NCBI RefSeq assembly: GCF_001514495.1
Contig: NZ_BCNM01000022.1
Coordinates: forward strand, 1 to 64,000
DNA: 64,000 nucleotides
Direction of reading: 5' to 3'
From: Paenibacillus pabuli NBRC 13638
Lineage (GTDB): Bacteria > Bacillota > Bacilli > Paenibacillales > Paenibacillaceae
Under the pieces are notes generated by a model, which worked only from the letters and a program-made list of their open reading frames with translations, was not told where the DNA came from and did no database searches. Below, piece after piece: positions 33,168 to 42,031 of this stretch. Position 1 is the stretch's first letter. Each line of letters begins with the position of its first letter. A program made the position numbers and the translations under genes.

Positions 33168-33734
33168 TTAACCCTTCACTGAAGAAGGAAGAACCAGATG
33201 AAGCTCTAGCAAAGACATCAATTCTTCGACGATCTCCTCTGCTGGATAAGGCATAGAATTCATGATCCACCATTCCATCAGGCCAGCGGCGGCAGAAGCC
33301 AGGAATTGCACAGTGATTTCCCTATTGATCCCCTTATGAATGCCACATGCATCAACCTGCTCCTCCACCCCCTGAATCAGGAGCACCATCAGCCGATTAC
33401 GGAAGGCTGGAATTCCTTTCCGGGTTAATAGCGTGGTATAAACGGAAGCGTGCTGTTCCAGGTAACGGAAGGTGCGAAGCAGTGCTTCCTTAATGGTCAT
33501 GGGAGTCGTAGGACTCTCGACCATACAGCTGTCCACCAATTGCTGCAAATAGGTCTCAATGCTTTGATCCAGCAGATCGAATTTGTCTGTATAGTGCAAG
33601 TAGATGGTACCTCGGTTGACATCAGCCCGATCGGCAATATCATTTATCGTAATCTGCTCGAAATCCCGCGCTTCCAACAACCCGATTAAGGCATCGGTTA
33701 TGGCTTTTCTTGTTTTGACCACTCGTCTGTCCAT
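33168..33734 (-). CDS. TetR family transcriptional regulator
   Basis: A 188-residue repressor of the TetR type, with N-terminal helix-turn-helix ITINDIADRADVNRGTIYLHYTDKFDLLDQ and a helical ligand domain. AGGAGG is four bases before the ATG. It diverges from a ketopantoate-reductase-like gene with a palindromic operator between them, so it probably represses that gene. A similar pair occurs at 40-42 kb. Confidence 0.9.
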   Translation of the reverse strand: MDRRVVKTRKAITDALIGLLEARDFEQITINDIADRADVNRGTIYLHYTDKFDLLDQSIETYLQQLVDSCMVESPTTPMTIKEALLRTFRYLEQHASVYTTLLTRKGIPAFRNRLMVLLIQGVEEQVDACGIHKGINREITVQFLASAAAGLMEWWIMNSMPYPAEEIVEELMSLLELHLVLPSSVKG

Positions 33735-33839
33735 GGCGCCTCCTCTGATGTTTTCAACATTATCGATTCATTCGTTGATTATTCAACAATAACGGATATT
33801 TTAGCGATTGAAGCATTGCGGTTGCTTTGTTACTCTTAT

Positions 33840-33861
33840 TTTATCAACAACTGTTGATAAA
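33840..33861. promoter_or_regulatory. TetR-type operator palindrome
   Basis: Perfect 10-base arms TTTATCAACA and TGTTGATAAA with a two-base centre lie 41 bases before the ketopantoate-reductase-like start and about 105 bases before the divergent tetR. A weaker GTTGA-TTAT-TCAAC occurs near 33773. Confidence 0.7.
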
Positions 33862-33901
33862 GCAACGATTATCCATAAAATCTGAAATAAAGGGGCAACC
33901 A

Positions 33902-34828
33902 ATGAATATATTAGTGTATGGCGCTGGCGTTCTGGGTAGTCAACTGGCTCAGGTTTTGGTGCGCGGGGGAAATGACGTCACCATTCTGGCTAGAGGAAAG
34001 CGGGCAGAGGAACTGGAAAGGGACGGGATCGTCATTCGTCATGTGTTCCAGTTTAAAACAACCGTTGATCCGGTTCGGGTAACCCGGAGCCTGGAAGAGG
34101 ACGACATCTATGATCTTATTTTCGTGGTTATGAAATATAACGATTTTCCATCGGTGCTGCCTATTTTGGCGGCCAATCGGAGCAGTAACGTGGTAATCGT
34201 AGGCAACAACGCCGATGCACGAAGCATGCAAACCTTTTTGGAGGAAAACAGCAGAGTGGAAAAGAAAGTCGCATTTGGTTTTCATGTCAGCGGCGGGCGG
34301 CGGCAAGAAGATCGCATGTTATCCATTGGTGGAGCAGGTGGACAAATGGTGATTGGTGGGCTGGACGGTGAGATTGCCTTTAAATCCATACTGGATCAAG
34401 CTTTTGAGAAGACGAAATACAAGTTGAATTACCTGGACGATATCGATGCCTGGCTGAAAAGCCATATTGTGCCCATTCTGATGCTTAATGGGGTGAGCTT
34501 CAATGAGAAGCGTGAGATGATCAAGCTGGACGGAAACAGAAAGCAACTCCAGCATATGATTGGAGCGATGGATGAAGGGTTTGGCGTGCTTGAAGCTATG
34601 GGCATATCGATTATACCGGAGATCCAGGCCAAACTGATTCGAAAGCATCAACGGATGCTTTACCTTCTATTGAAGATTTATAGTGTGCTTCCGTTGTATA
34701 AACTGGTTGCGGGTTCTTTTGGAGAGATCGAGGCGTTAAATGATGCCTTTAACGGTTGGAAGAAGGTTACCCACATGTCTACTCCTCATTGGGATGTGCT
34801 TAAAAAGGGATATTCTAACCTCAAATGA
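33902..34828 (+). CDS. ketopantoate reductase (PanE/ApbA) family protein
   Basis: A 308-residue NADP-dependent reductase. The N terminus MNILVYGAGVLGSQLAQVL is the Rossmann cofactor motif, and the C-terminal half is helical as in PanE. The pantothenate pathway is not nearby, and control by a TetR repressor suggests a secondary or detoxifying role instead of housekeeping ketopantoate reduction. ATG 33902 has AAGGGG upstream. A paralogue-like protein is encoded at 40154. Confidence 0.82.
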   Translation: MNILVYGAGVLGSQLAQVLVRGGNDVTILARGKRAEELERDGIVIRHVFQFKTTVDPVRVTRSLEEDDIYDLIFVVMKYNDFPSVLPILAANRSSNVVIVGNNADARSMQTFLEENSRVEKKVAFGFHVSGGRRQEDRMLSIGGAGGQMVIGGLDGEIAFKSILDQAFEKTKYKLNYLDDIDAWLKSHIVPILMLNGVSFNEKREMIKLDGNRKQLQHMIGAMDEGFGVLEAMGISIIPEIQAKLIRKHQRMLYLLLKIYSVLPLYKLVAGSFGEIEALNDAFNGWKKVTHMSTPHWDVLKKGYSNLK

Positions 34829-34897
34829 GATGACTATTGCTCGAAATCCCGATCCCGGCTACAATTAAACCAACTAATAAAATGGGGATAAGGTGAT

Positions 34898-35320
34898 ATG
34901 CAGATGCGGGAAGTACCTATGCGCTATGTCAAAGCGAACCAAATCGGGATTGTGCTAGTTGTAGTCCTGTCATTTCTGTTCAACCAGCCGTTAATTCTGG
35001 GAGCGTTATGGATTATCCAGGTCGTCGGTCTGGCATCTGGAGGCAAGCTTAATCTGTTTGTGCAGATTGGTAAGGCCGTGTTAACGGGAAAAGGGACAGA
35101 GACACAGGCAGTGGAACTGCAACGCTTCAACAATGTTCTGGCCGTATTGTTTCTTACGCTGGCCCTTGTCTCATTCGGCCTTGGTTGGCAGGTAGCGGGT
35201 TATATTTTCTCGTCGATGCTTCTCCTCGCTGCAAGTGCCGCATTGTTCGGTTACTGTGTAGGCTGCACCGTATATTTTTGGTATAAACAGCTCCGCGCTG
35301 GCAGAAAGATTGGCTTCTAA
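34898..35320 (+). CDS. DUF4395 family membrane protein
   Basis: A 140-residue membrane protein with four helices (IGIVLVVVLSFLF, LILGALWIIQVVGL, VLAVLFLTLALVSFGLGW, SSMLLLAASAALFGYCVGC) and the GYCVGC cysteine pair typical of DUF4395. The Cys pair suggests a redox role, but none is known. AAGGTGAT precedes ATG 34898; ATG 34904 is also possible. Confidence 0.8.
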   Translation: MQMREVPMRYVKANQIGIVLVVVLSFLFNQPLILGALWIIQVVGLASGGKLNLFVQIGKAVLTGKGTETQAVELQRFNNVLAVLFLTLALVSFGLGWQVAGYIFSSMLLLAASAALFGYCVGCTVYFWYKQLRAGRKIGF

Positions 35321-35341
35321 ACTACATGTGAATGCACAAAC

Positions 35342-35388
35342 AATCCCCTCCAAGTTCTGTGTCTACTTGAAGGGGATTTTACTTTTTT
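35342..35388 (+). terminator. terminator after DUF4395 gene
   Basis: AATCCCCT plus CAAG pair with CTTG plus AGGGGATT, followed by TTTACTTTTTT. Confidence 0.85.
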
Positions 35389-35970
35389 ATAAGAGGATGG
35401 CTGTTAATCTGTTCTCTGCACGAAAATGTTTCATTTTATTTGTCATCTCGTTCGGTTCTTTTGTAAATTTTTTGAAGTATATAGTTGTTCTCATGATTTG
35501 AGAGGATAGAAGACTAATTCCTGTTCAGGCGGGCAGAATGGTGATGGATGGTTCTGGATGACGGGAAATTCATAGGATTAGATTCAAGAGGAGTGGGATA
35601 GGTTTATTTTGTAAAAGATAGCAGGATCGGAAATATGGGAAAGCATGCCTGCAATGCTGCCGGAGAGAGGTGGCTCTCTTGAATTTGGTGTTATTGTCCT
35701 CGCAATGTAAAAATCAGTTTTCTGAATATGAAAATAATTACTTATCATTCGCAGGCTAGGACATCTTTACATTTGATGATATGATAGTACATAAAGGCTT
35801 TGGAATGAGATGGAATTCCTTATGCATAGATATAGGTATGGGTGAATATTTGATCTGTATTAACGGATGTGAATGATTGAGTAAAATGATACCTGATTAT
35901 ATTTGCTCGCAAATGAACGAAAATGAGGTCGATCAGACTCATGGATAATGTGGAATAGGTGGCGTATGAG
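35389..35970 (+). other. gene-free region before dgkB
   Basis: About 580 bases with no convincing gene. A small AGAGAG/CTCTCT hairpin with GTGG loop is near 35667-35682. The stretch is AT-rich towards 35700-35900. No promoter or riboswitch could be assigned firmly. Confidence 0.4.
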
Positions 35971-36852
35971 ATGAAAAAAGCTCGCTTAATATATAATCCG
36001 ACCTCAGGCCGGGAAGAAATGAAGAAACGTCTGGCTGATATTTTGCAGCGTTTGGATCAAGGTGGCATCGAAGCCTCTTGTCACGCAACTACGGGTGAGG
36101 GAGATGCAACCCGTGAAGCGGAGCTGGCGATAGAGCGCGGATATGACATGATTATTGCTGCTGGCGGCGATGGTACGCTGTACGAAGTCATTAACGGTAT
36201 GGCCGAGCGGGAGAATCGTCCTCCGCTGGGTGTGTTTCCTGTGGGAACAACGAATGATTTTGCGCGTGCGTTGGGAATTCCGAGACAGTGGGAAGATTAC
36301 GTAGATCTGGTCATTAACCAGCAGCTTCGTCCACTTGACCTGGGAAAGGCAAACAATAAATATTTTATCAATATTGCAGGCGGAGGTTCGTTAACCGAAC
36401 TGACCTATGAGGTGCCAAGCCGTCTCAAAACGATGATTGGGCAGCTTGCCTACTATATGAAGGGTATTGAGAAAATGGCGAGTCTGTCTCCGCAGGAACT
36501 GGTTATCCGCGCGGCAGGTCAGGAAACGATTCATGATGAGTTCATGCTGTTCCTGATCGCCAATACGAACTCTGTCGGCGGCTTCGAGAAGCTGGCTCCG
36601 GGTGCAACTATTGATGATGGTCTGTTCGATGTGATCGGTGTACGCAAATGTAATCTGGCTGACATGATTCGCCTCGTAACCCTTGCGCTGCGTGGTGAAC
36701 ATCTGAATGACAAGAAGGTTGTTCATTTTCAAACGGATTATATGGAAGTGACGTCACCAGGGTATGTTCAGTTGAACCTGGATGGCGAGCTGGGTGGCAC
36801 ATTGCCAGCGACCTTCAGAAACCTGCGTCATCACCTGATGTTGTATCGTTAA
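35971..36852 (+). CDS. dgkB: diacylglycerol kinase
   Basis: A 293-residue soluble lipid kinase resembling B. subtilis DgkB (YerQ), which returns diacylglycerol from lipoteichoic acid synthesis to phosphatidic acid. The N terminus MKKARLIYNPTSGRE is nearly the family consensus; AAGGDGTLYEVINGM binds nucleotide and GTTNDFARALGIP is the second kinase motif. ATG 35971 has AGGTGG eight bases upstream; a GTG 12 bases earlier is less likely. Adjacency to rlmCD is conserved in Bacilli. Confidence 0.9.
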   Translation: MKKARLIYNPTSGREEMKKRLADILQRLDQGGIEASCHATTGEGDATREAELAIERGYDMIIAAGGDGTLYEVINGMAERENRPPLGVFPVGTTNDFARALGIPRQWEDYVDLVINQQLRPLDLGKANNKYFINIAGGGSLTELTYEVPSRLKTMIGQLAYYMKGIEKMASLSPQELVIRAAGQETIHDEFMLFLIANTNSVGGFEKLAPGATIDDGLFDVIGVRKCNLADMIRLVTLALRGEHLNDKKVVHFQTDYMEVTSPGYVQLNLDGELGGTLPATFRNLRHHLMLYR

Positions 36853-36880
36853 GAATGGTGTGGGCAATGTGTTTTTCCAG

Positions 36881-36909
36881 TTGCCGTCCGTGTAGGGATC
36901 ACGTATAAT
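36881..36909 (+). promoter_or_regulatory. sigma-A-like promoter of rlmCD
   Basis: TTGCCG (36881-36886), a 17-base spacer and a perfect TATAAT (36904-36909) lie about 80 bases before the methyltransferase start. Confidence 0.65.
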
Positions 36910-36991
36910 CTCAGGGTGAAACGGTAAAGATCGAATGGAATGAACTCCCCAAGCATGGGGTGATATATAAGAAGAAAGAAGTGAATGTACG

Positions 36992-38761
36992 TTGTCTAAT
37001 ACGAACCGCAGCGGTCGTGGAAAAAACCGCCGGAATTCGGCTGCCTCTCAGGGGCCAGGGAACGCTTCAACGTCCCGTCAGTCAAGCAAATCAGCTCGTC
37101 CATCTACACGTCAGCAAGGGAAAGAGGTGCGGTCACAAGGCGCATCTCTTTCTGCCGTTCGTCCAAAGGGACGGGAACGTCAATCTGCATCAATCGAAGG
37201 ACTTCCTGTTAGCAAAAATGAAGAGACTGTCATCGACATCATTGGTATGAACCATGACGGTGAGGGTGTCGGTCGTGCCAACGGGTACACGTTGTTCGTG
37301 CAAGGCGCGCTTCCGGGCGAAACCGTACGCGTGAGAGTGATGAAAACCAAGAAGCAGTACGGCTACGCCAAACTGCTGGAGATTGTGAAGGCCAGCCCGG
37401 ATCGTGTATCCGCGCCTTGCCCGATCTACGATCAATGCGGCGGCTGCCAGATCCAGCATATGAGTTACGCCGGACAGCTTGCGTGGAAGCGCCAGCTGGT
37501 GGTGGATAATTTGCAGCGGATTGGCAAGCTGAACGTGTTGGTGGAGGATGCGGAGACGCTTGAACAGAGCTTGCAGGATGACACTTCAGTTGGTGAGGTG
37601 AAGCTGGAGGAACGGTTGAAACAGAATGCGAACCAGGCAACTGAACCAACACAAGAATCTTCCGAAGTACAACTGAAGGGAAACAATCGTATTCGTCTTC
37701 GAATGGAAGGTATTATGGACGAAGAAGGTACTGAGCACGCGATCCGTGTGCTGCCTACCATGGGTATGGACGAGCCATGGCGCTATCGCAACAAGGCACA
37801 GGTGCCGATCGGTGTGACCGAAGGTGGTTTGGTAGGCGGATTTTATGCCAAAGGAAGCCATCGGATCATCGACATGGAGACATGCCTCATTCAACACGAA
37901 CATAATGACGAAGTGGTGGCGAAGGTTAAGGAGATCGGCAGTCATTTTGGAATCAGCGCATATAACGAAGAGACAGGTCGCGGTTTGCTGCGCCACGTAG
38001 TCGTTAAGAAGGCATTTCGTACAGGCGAGATGATGCTCGTCCTCGTCACCAATGGGCGAGATATTCCGTACAAGGACGAATGGATCGGTAGCATTCGTGA
38101 AGCGATTCCGCATGTCGCGAGCATATGCCAGAATGTGAACAAGAAACAGACGAACGTCATCTTCGGCGATGAAACCCGCGTCCTGTGGGGCCGTGATGTA
38201 ATCTACGATTATATCGGGGATGTACAGTTTGCGATCTCCCCTCGTTCGTTCTACCAGGTGAATCCGGTGCAGACGGAAGTGCTGTATGGGAAAACGGTAG
38301 AGTACGCAGGACTGAGCGGCAAAGAAACTGTCATCGATGCCTATTGCGGCATCGGAACGATTTCTCTTTTCCTCGCGCAGCATGCGGATCAGGTGTACGG
38401 GGTGGAGATTGTGCCCGAAGCGATCGAGGACGCTCGCAGCAATGCGCTCTTGAATGAGATGAAGAACGTGATGTTCGAAGTTGGCGCTTCCGAGGATGTT
38501 ATCCCACGCTGGAAAGAACAAGGCATCGAAGCCGATGTCATCGTCGTCGATCCACCGCGTAAGGGCTGTGATCCACGTTTGCTGGATACGATCTTGGAGA
38601 TGAAGCCTGAGCGCGTGGTGTATGTGAGTTGTAACCCGAGCACGCTGGCACGTGATCTGCGTGTGCTGGAGGATGGTGGGTATCGGACGGTTGAGGTAAC
38701 GCCGGTGGATATGTTCCCGCATACGGTGCATGTGGAGTCAGTGGCGATGTTGATCAGATAA
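36992..38761 (+). CDS. rlmCD: 23S rRNA (uracil-5-)-methyltransferase, RlmCD/RumA family
   Basis: A 589-residue SAM-dependent methyltransferase. A basic, low-complexity extension (residues 1-75) precedes a TRAM RNA-binding domain (about 78-135), an iron-sulphur motif CPIYDQCGGC (Cys143, 149, 152), and the catalytic domain with IDAYCGIGTIS, DPPRKGCDP and the nucleophile in YVSCNPSTLARDL. An acidic, poorly conserved insertion sits at about 185-250. B. subtilis RlmCD modifies U747 and U1939. The start is TTG at 36992 with AGAAGTGA upstream. Longer than the usual 460 or so residues because of the extension and insertion. Confidence 0.9.
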   Translation: MSNTNRSGRGKNRRNSAASQGPGNASTSRQSSKSARPSTRQQGKEVRSQGASLSAVRPKGRERQSASIEGLPVSKNEETVIDIIGMNHDGEGVGRANGYTLFVQGALPGETVRVRVMKTKKQYGYAKLLEIVKASPDRVSAPCPIYDQCGGCQIQHMSYAGQLAWKRQLVVDNLQRIGKLNVLVEDAETLEQSLQDDTSVGEVKLEERLKQNANQATEPTQESSEVQLKGNNRIRLRMEGIMDEEGTEHAIRVLPTMGMDEPWRYRNKAQVPIGVTEGGLVGGFYAKGSHRIIDMETCLIQHEHNDEVVAKVKEIGSHFGISAYNEETGRGLLRHVVVKKAFRTGEMMLVLVTNGRDIPYKDEWIGSIREAIPHVASICQNVNKKQTNVIFGDETRVLWGRDVIYDYIGDVQFAISPRSFYQVNPVQTEVLYGKTVEYAGLSGKETVIDAYCGIGTISLFLAQHADQVYGVEIVPEAIEDARSNALLNEMKNVMFEVGASEDVIPRWKEQGIEADVIVVDPPRKGCDPRLLDTILEMKPERVVYVSCNPSTLARDLRVLEDGGYRTVEVTPVDMFPHTVHVESVAMLIR

Positions 38762-38800
38762 GATTAATAGTTGAGGTGTATTGGCGTGGAATAGTAACGA

Positions 38801-38828
38801 AGTGGGTCAATAGCCCACTTCTTTTTTA
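38801..38828 (+). terminator. terminator after rlmCD
   Basis: AGTGGG and CCCACT pair around TCAATAG, followed by TCTTTTTTAT. Confidence 0.8.
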
Positions 38829-38984
38829 TGCTTAATGTGGGCTGTGCAGATAAGATGTCCTTTCTGTACCCAATATAAAAGTCCACAAAGGTGTTTTTCA
38901 ACTTGAATCGCAAGGACGGAGAGTGATTTTTTCTTTGAATCTTATTATTGTTAATGATCTGAGCCACCCCATGTAAGTATCAAA

Positions 38985-39087
38985 AATGCAGAAAAGGCCG
39001 CCCCTGCTGACACAGGGAGCGACCGCTAACCAACATGTGAACGGGCAGGAAGCCTTGGGCTTCTGAACATCTCACAGCTTAATTATA
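38985..39087 (-). ncRNA. candidate small RNA
   Basis: On the minus strand a perfect -10 TATAAT (39087-39082, with a weak -35) is followed by about 90 bases containing a perfect hairpin GAAGCC-CAA-GGCTTC and ending in a strong GGTCGC..GCGGCC stem (38996-39024) with CCTTTTCTGCATTTTTG behind it. No convincing protein is encoded. The unit of promoter, hairpin and terminator within about 100 bases is the reason for the call. An antitoxin-like or regulatory RNA is possible. Confidence 0.5.
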
Positions 39088-39184
39088 CAAAAAGTCTGCA
39101 TTTCGTAAGAGTACTGTAACTCTCTTATGGTACAACATTAGCGCGGCGGGGGAAATCAAAATCTTACCCACCCCCACCAATAGT

Positions 39185-39658
39185 TTACTTCCTCTTAGCA
39201 GGTCTCCATTTAAAACCGCAGTTCATACAGCCGTTTACAATTTCACTTCTCCCAACGAATCCAATTAGGATGCTTACGGGTAAAGATATAAAGATTGATA
39301 TCCCGAAAATAACTCCGATGATAGCTATCAAACCTTCAACAACTCCACCTCCACCTCCAGTGCTACTTCCACCAATTCCAACTGCTACATTCATGTGAAA
39401 AGAATAAGCTCCAATCGTACCGATTAAGACTAATATGAGAGGAAATAATCCCATCCACCACAGTGTTTTAAACAAGTTTGCGAAACTGTACCCTCTTTTG
39501 TTGGCTACTACTTGCTGTGACTTGCATTTGCGGCATGCAACAGCTGCAGTATTCGATTGACTGACCGCTCCCGCTGTTTGGTTTAGAATAGCCTTGTTAG
39601 TTTGGGCTTGCGTTGTCCTGTTGGGATGATTGACTATGGGTCTAGTGGTACGTTGCAC
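39185..39658 (-). CDS. membrane protein with split zinc ribbon
   Basis: A 157-residue protein. One Cys pair (C42-x2-C45, CRKC) precedes two membrane helices (about 63-85 and 107-135), and a second pair (C144-x2-C147, CMNC) follows them. Both pairs would face the cytoplasm and could jointly bind zinc. A Gly-rich run separates the helices. The start is GTG at 39658, with AGGAGGGAG somewhat far upstream. Function unknown. Confidence 0.7.
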   Translation of the reverse strand: MQRTTRPIVNHPNRTTQAQTNKAILNQTAGAVSQSNTAAVACRKCKSQQVVANKRGYSFANLFKTLWWMGLFPLILVLIGTIGAYSFHMNVAVGIGGSSTGGGGGVVEGLIAIIGVIFGISIFISLPVSILIGFVGRSEIVNGCMNCGFKWRPAKRK

Positions 39659-39677
39659 TTCTTTTGACTCCCTCCTG

Positions 39678-39962
39678 ATGGCCTATTATAGGTATGTATT
39701 TAGAACTAATTCGGCAAAACTTTCCAAAATCCTCTTTACAGCCTTTCTATTCTATTATTGTTCGCATTTGCTCAAGCACATAGAGCGAACATTGATAGCA
39801 AGGGAGATGATATCAAGGAAAATCGAAAGAAATTCTAATGGAAACAAGTCATTTATTAGTCTGCTACTGCCATTGATTGATGCTGAGATTGACAGGATTA
39901 TGGAACAGCAGGATGACTTGATGCATAATGATAGTAGCGCCAATACACCTAATAGTGAATAG
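39678..39962 (+). CDS. small hypothetical protein
   Basis: An open frame of 94 residues from ATG 39678 (shorter from ATG 39807). The C-terminal half (SFISLLLPLIDAEIDRIMEQQDDLM) reads like a real amphipathic helix, but no ribosome site is convincing and the opposite strand is also partly open. It is divergent from the zinc-ribbon membrane gene. Tentative. Confidence 0.3.
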   Translation: MAYYRYVFRTNSAKLSKILFTAFLFYYCSHLLKHIERTLIAREMISRKIERNSNGNKSFISLLLPLIDAEIDRIMEQQDDLMHNDSSANTPNSE

Positions 39963-40153
39963 GTAGCGTAACTATGAGGTGTGCAGTATATATTCATGTG
40001 TCAACGGGGATATTGCCACAGTAATTAATTCCACGCAGCACAGTGGATGAGGCTTACGTTCGTCGGATGGAGAATCGTTTTATATAATCATTTGGAGAGT
40101 TGATGTCGGTCTGAACAATATCAAGTTGTCGAGTTTTTCAGCTTTCAATAACT

Positions 40154-41074
40154 TTAATGTTGTTCAGTGTTATCAAGTGCTGTAGTAAGACGTGGTAAAG
40201 GTATGCCTAACTTTTTGGCTTCTCTCACAACTTCAAGTACCGCAAAATTTGGTTTGCTATTGTTGTATTCGATGATAAGCCGTGGTATGCTGCCCTTTGC
40301 CAAAATAAACTTGTTAAAAAGCGTGCCGAGAAGTGCCGGTGGAATCTTGGTTAGCAGGAGAGAAATCATATCAATTTTTGCACCTCTTGCTTTGAGTACA
40401 GGTACAATTTCCCTCATATTCTTCCCAACATTTGTGAATGAGTCACGATGATTCATGATTGCTGGAAAACTTCCCACTTTTAGTACTTCGGTTTCCATAG
40501 CCGCATTCATGGCAAAGTGATTCCATAGCCAGTTTTGCATATCCTTTATCCAACTAATTTTAAAATGGGCACTTTCAAATAGTTCCTTGACCTTGTTGTT
40601 TATCTGTTCCGTGCCTACCCGTGGTTTTTCCAGAAATATCGTTTTTAAAAAGCCGCCCCTAAGCTTATTGTCCTCAATGCCGCCTCCGGCTCCTGGGAAC
40701 CCAAAGACAACATTGTTCATAGACAAAGGTGAGATCGATGATTTCAAATCTTGCCAAATGTTATTGAATATGAGGACAGGGGTGTTTCCAGCAACAGTCG
40801 ATAGTAATTGTGCTGCTTTTGGAAGTTGTTCCGTGTTGACACTTACAATAATGAGATCATAATTTGCGCTAATCTCCTCATGTAGTTTGACTTTCCAGTT
40901 TTCTTGTATTAGCTGTTTCCCTCTTCGTGCATCCCACATTTCAAGCTCTATATGGCTTCCGAAGGTTTCTTTTCTCCCTTTTCTAACGTAAAACTCTACT
41001 GTATGTCCTGCCTTTTCAAAAGCCCAAGCATATTGGGTCGATATTACACCTCTACCAAAGAATAAAATTCTCAT
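40154..41074 (-). CDS. ketopantoate reductase family protein, second copy
   Basis: A 306-residue PanE/ApbA-type reductase, with a Rossmann start (MRILFFGRGVISTQYAWAFE) in which the usual GxGxxG is altered to GRGVIS. The central VVFGFPGAGGGIEDN and the C-terminal helical domain match the family. As with the copy at 33902, it diverges from a TetR gene. The changed glycine motif may affect cofactor binding. Substrate unknown. Confidence 0.8.
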   Translation of the reverse strand: MRILFFGRGVISTQYAWAFEKAGHTVEFYVRKGRKETFGSHIELEMWDARRGKQLIQENWKVKLHEEISANYDLIIVSVNTEQLPKAAQLLSTVAGNTPVLIFNNIWQDLKSSISPLSMNNVVFGFPGAGGGIEDNKLRGGFLKTIFLEKPRVGTEQINNKVKELFESAHFKISWIKDMQNWLWNHFAMNAAMETEVLKVGSFPAIMNHRDSFTNVGKNMREIVPVLKARGAKIDMISLLLTKIPPALLGTLFNKFILAKGSIPRLIIEYNNSKPNFAVLEVVREAKKLGIPLPRLTTALDNTEQH

Positions 41075-41231
41075 ATTACCTCCTAAAAATGTATTTCAGT
41101 CCTTGTTAATAATCCAACAACGTGTTGTATAATGTTATTGTATTGATTCACTATAGGGTCATCAACCATCAGATTTTTAATATCTGTCGTATGATTGGTT
41201 GGACTGATTGAACAGAAATTGGAGGAAAATC

Positions 41232-41822
41232 ATGCATAAGCAACCTGAAATTACGGACAAAACAAGGCAGACATTTGTAAATGTATTCTGCGATTTATAT
41301 AGCCGAAAACCAATCGAAAAAATATCCATTCAAGAGATTGCTAAACAATCAGGATATAATCGCAGTACATTTTATCAATACTTTACGGATATCTATGAGT
41401 TGTTGGACTACGTTGAAGAGCGTGTCTTTAAATCCATTAACGAGGAAATGGCAGGCAGAGAGTTTTCTACACATACTTTTCAAGACGCACTTCAATGCTT
41501 GGAAAATGCAGAGGACATTTCAGTTCTTAAGGCCCTCTTGGGCGACTATGGTTCTGTTCATTTTATTGAACGTCTGAAAAGAGAAATTCCCTTTGAGCGA
41601 TTGATTGTGGACTTTCCAACAAATGATGCTTTAGCGCCATATATCATTGAGTTTTACATATCAACATTAATATCTATGTTTCGTCTTTGGATACGCAACG
41701 GCAAAGATCTATCGTCAGAAGAATTGGTCGGACTGATCGATAGCCTATTTGCAAAGGGGATAACCCCGTATCATATCTTTGGCAAGGCCAATCCGCATCG
41801 CTTTGATTCGAATAAAAAGTAA
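41232..41822 (+). CDS. TetR family transcriptional regulator, second copy
   Basis: A 196-residue TetR regulator with helix-turn-helix ISIQEIAKQSGYNRSTFYQYFTDIYELLDYVE and a helical C-terminal domain. GGAGG lies six bases before ATG 41232. Its leader holds a hairpin (CAGAT/ATCTG inside CAACC/GGTTG, 41168-41205), and CAACA..TGTTG repeats lie between it and the divergent reductase (about 41115-41130), a likely operator. Confidence 0.88.
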   Translation: MHKQPEITDKTRQTFVNVFCDLYSRKPIEKISIQEIAKQSGYNRSTFYQYFTDIYELLDYVEERVFKSINEEMAGREFSTHTFQDALQCLENAEDISVLKALLGDYGSVHFIERLKREIPFERLIVDFPTNDALAPYIIEFYISTLISMFRLWIRNGKDLSSEELVGLIDSLFAKGITPYHIFGKANPHRFDSNKK

Positions 41823-41960
41823 GGGGACGAGGAGAAAGAGAATGAGGGACTTGCTGTAACAGAATCCCTGATATCAGGGTCGCTTCCCTAATCATTTTGC
41901 AAGAGCCTTTTCTGGTGTGCCTACAAACAGATCATACAGATATCCTCGCGAAAATAGTAA

Positions 41961-41993
41961 AGAGGAGCATTTGCTCCTCTTTACTTCTTTAAC
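41961..41993. terminator. bidirectional terminator
   Basis: AGAGGAGC and GCTCCTCT pair perfectly around ATTT, followed by TTACTTCTTT. It separates the convergent tetR and LRR genes. Confidence 0.8.
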
Positions 41994-42031
41994 TATAGTA
42001 GTCTAAAACTCTCCATCATCCCAGGCGGTAA

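Noticed and set aside
37586..38731. Open frame of 381 codons on the minus strand inside rlmCD
   Set aside because: Shadow of the methyltransferase frame; the His/Arg-rich reading has no domain.
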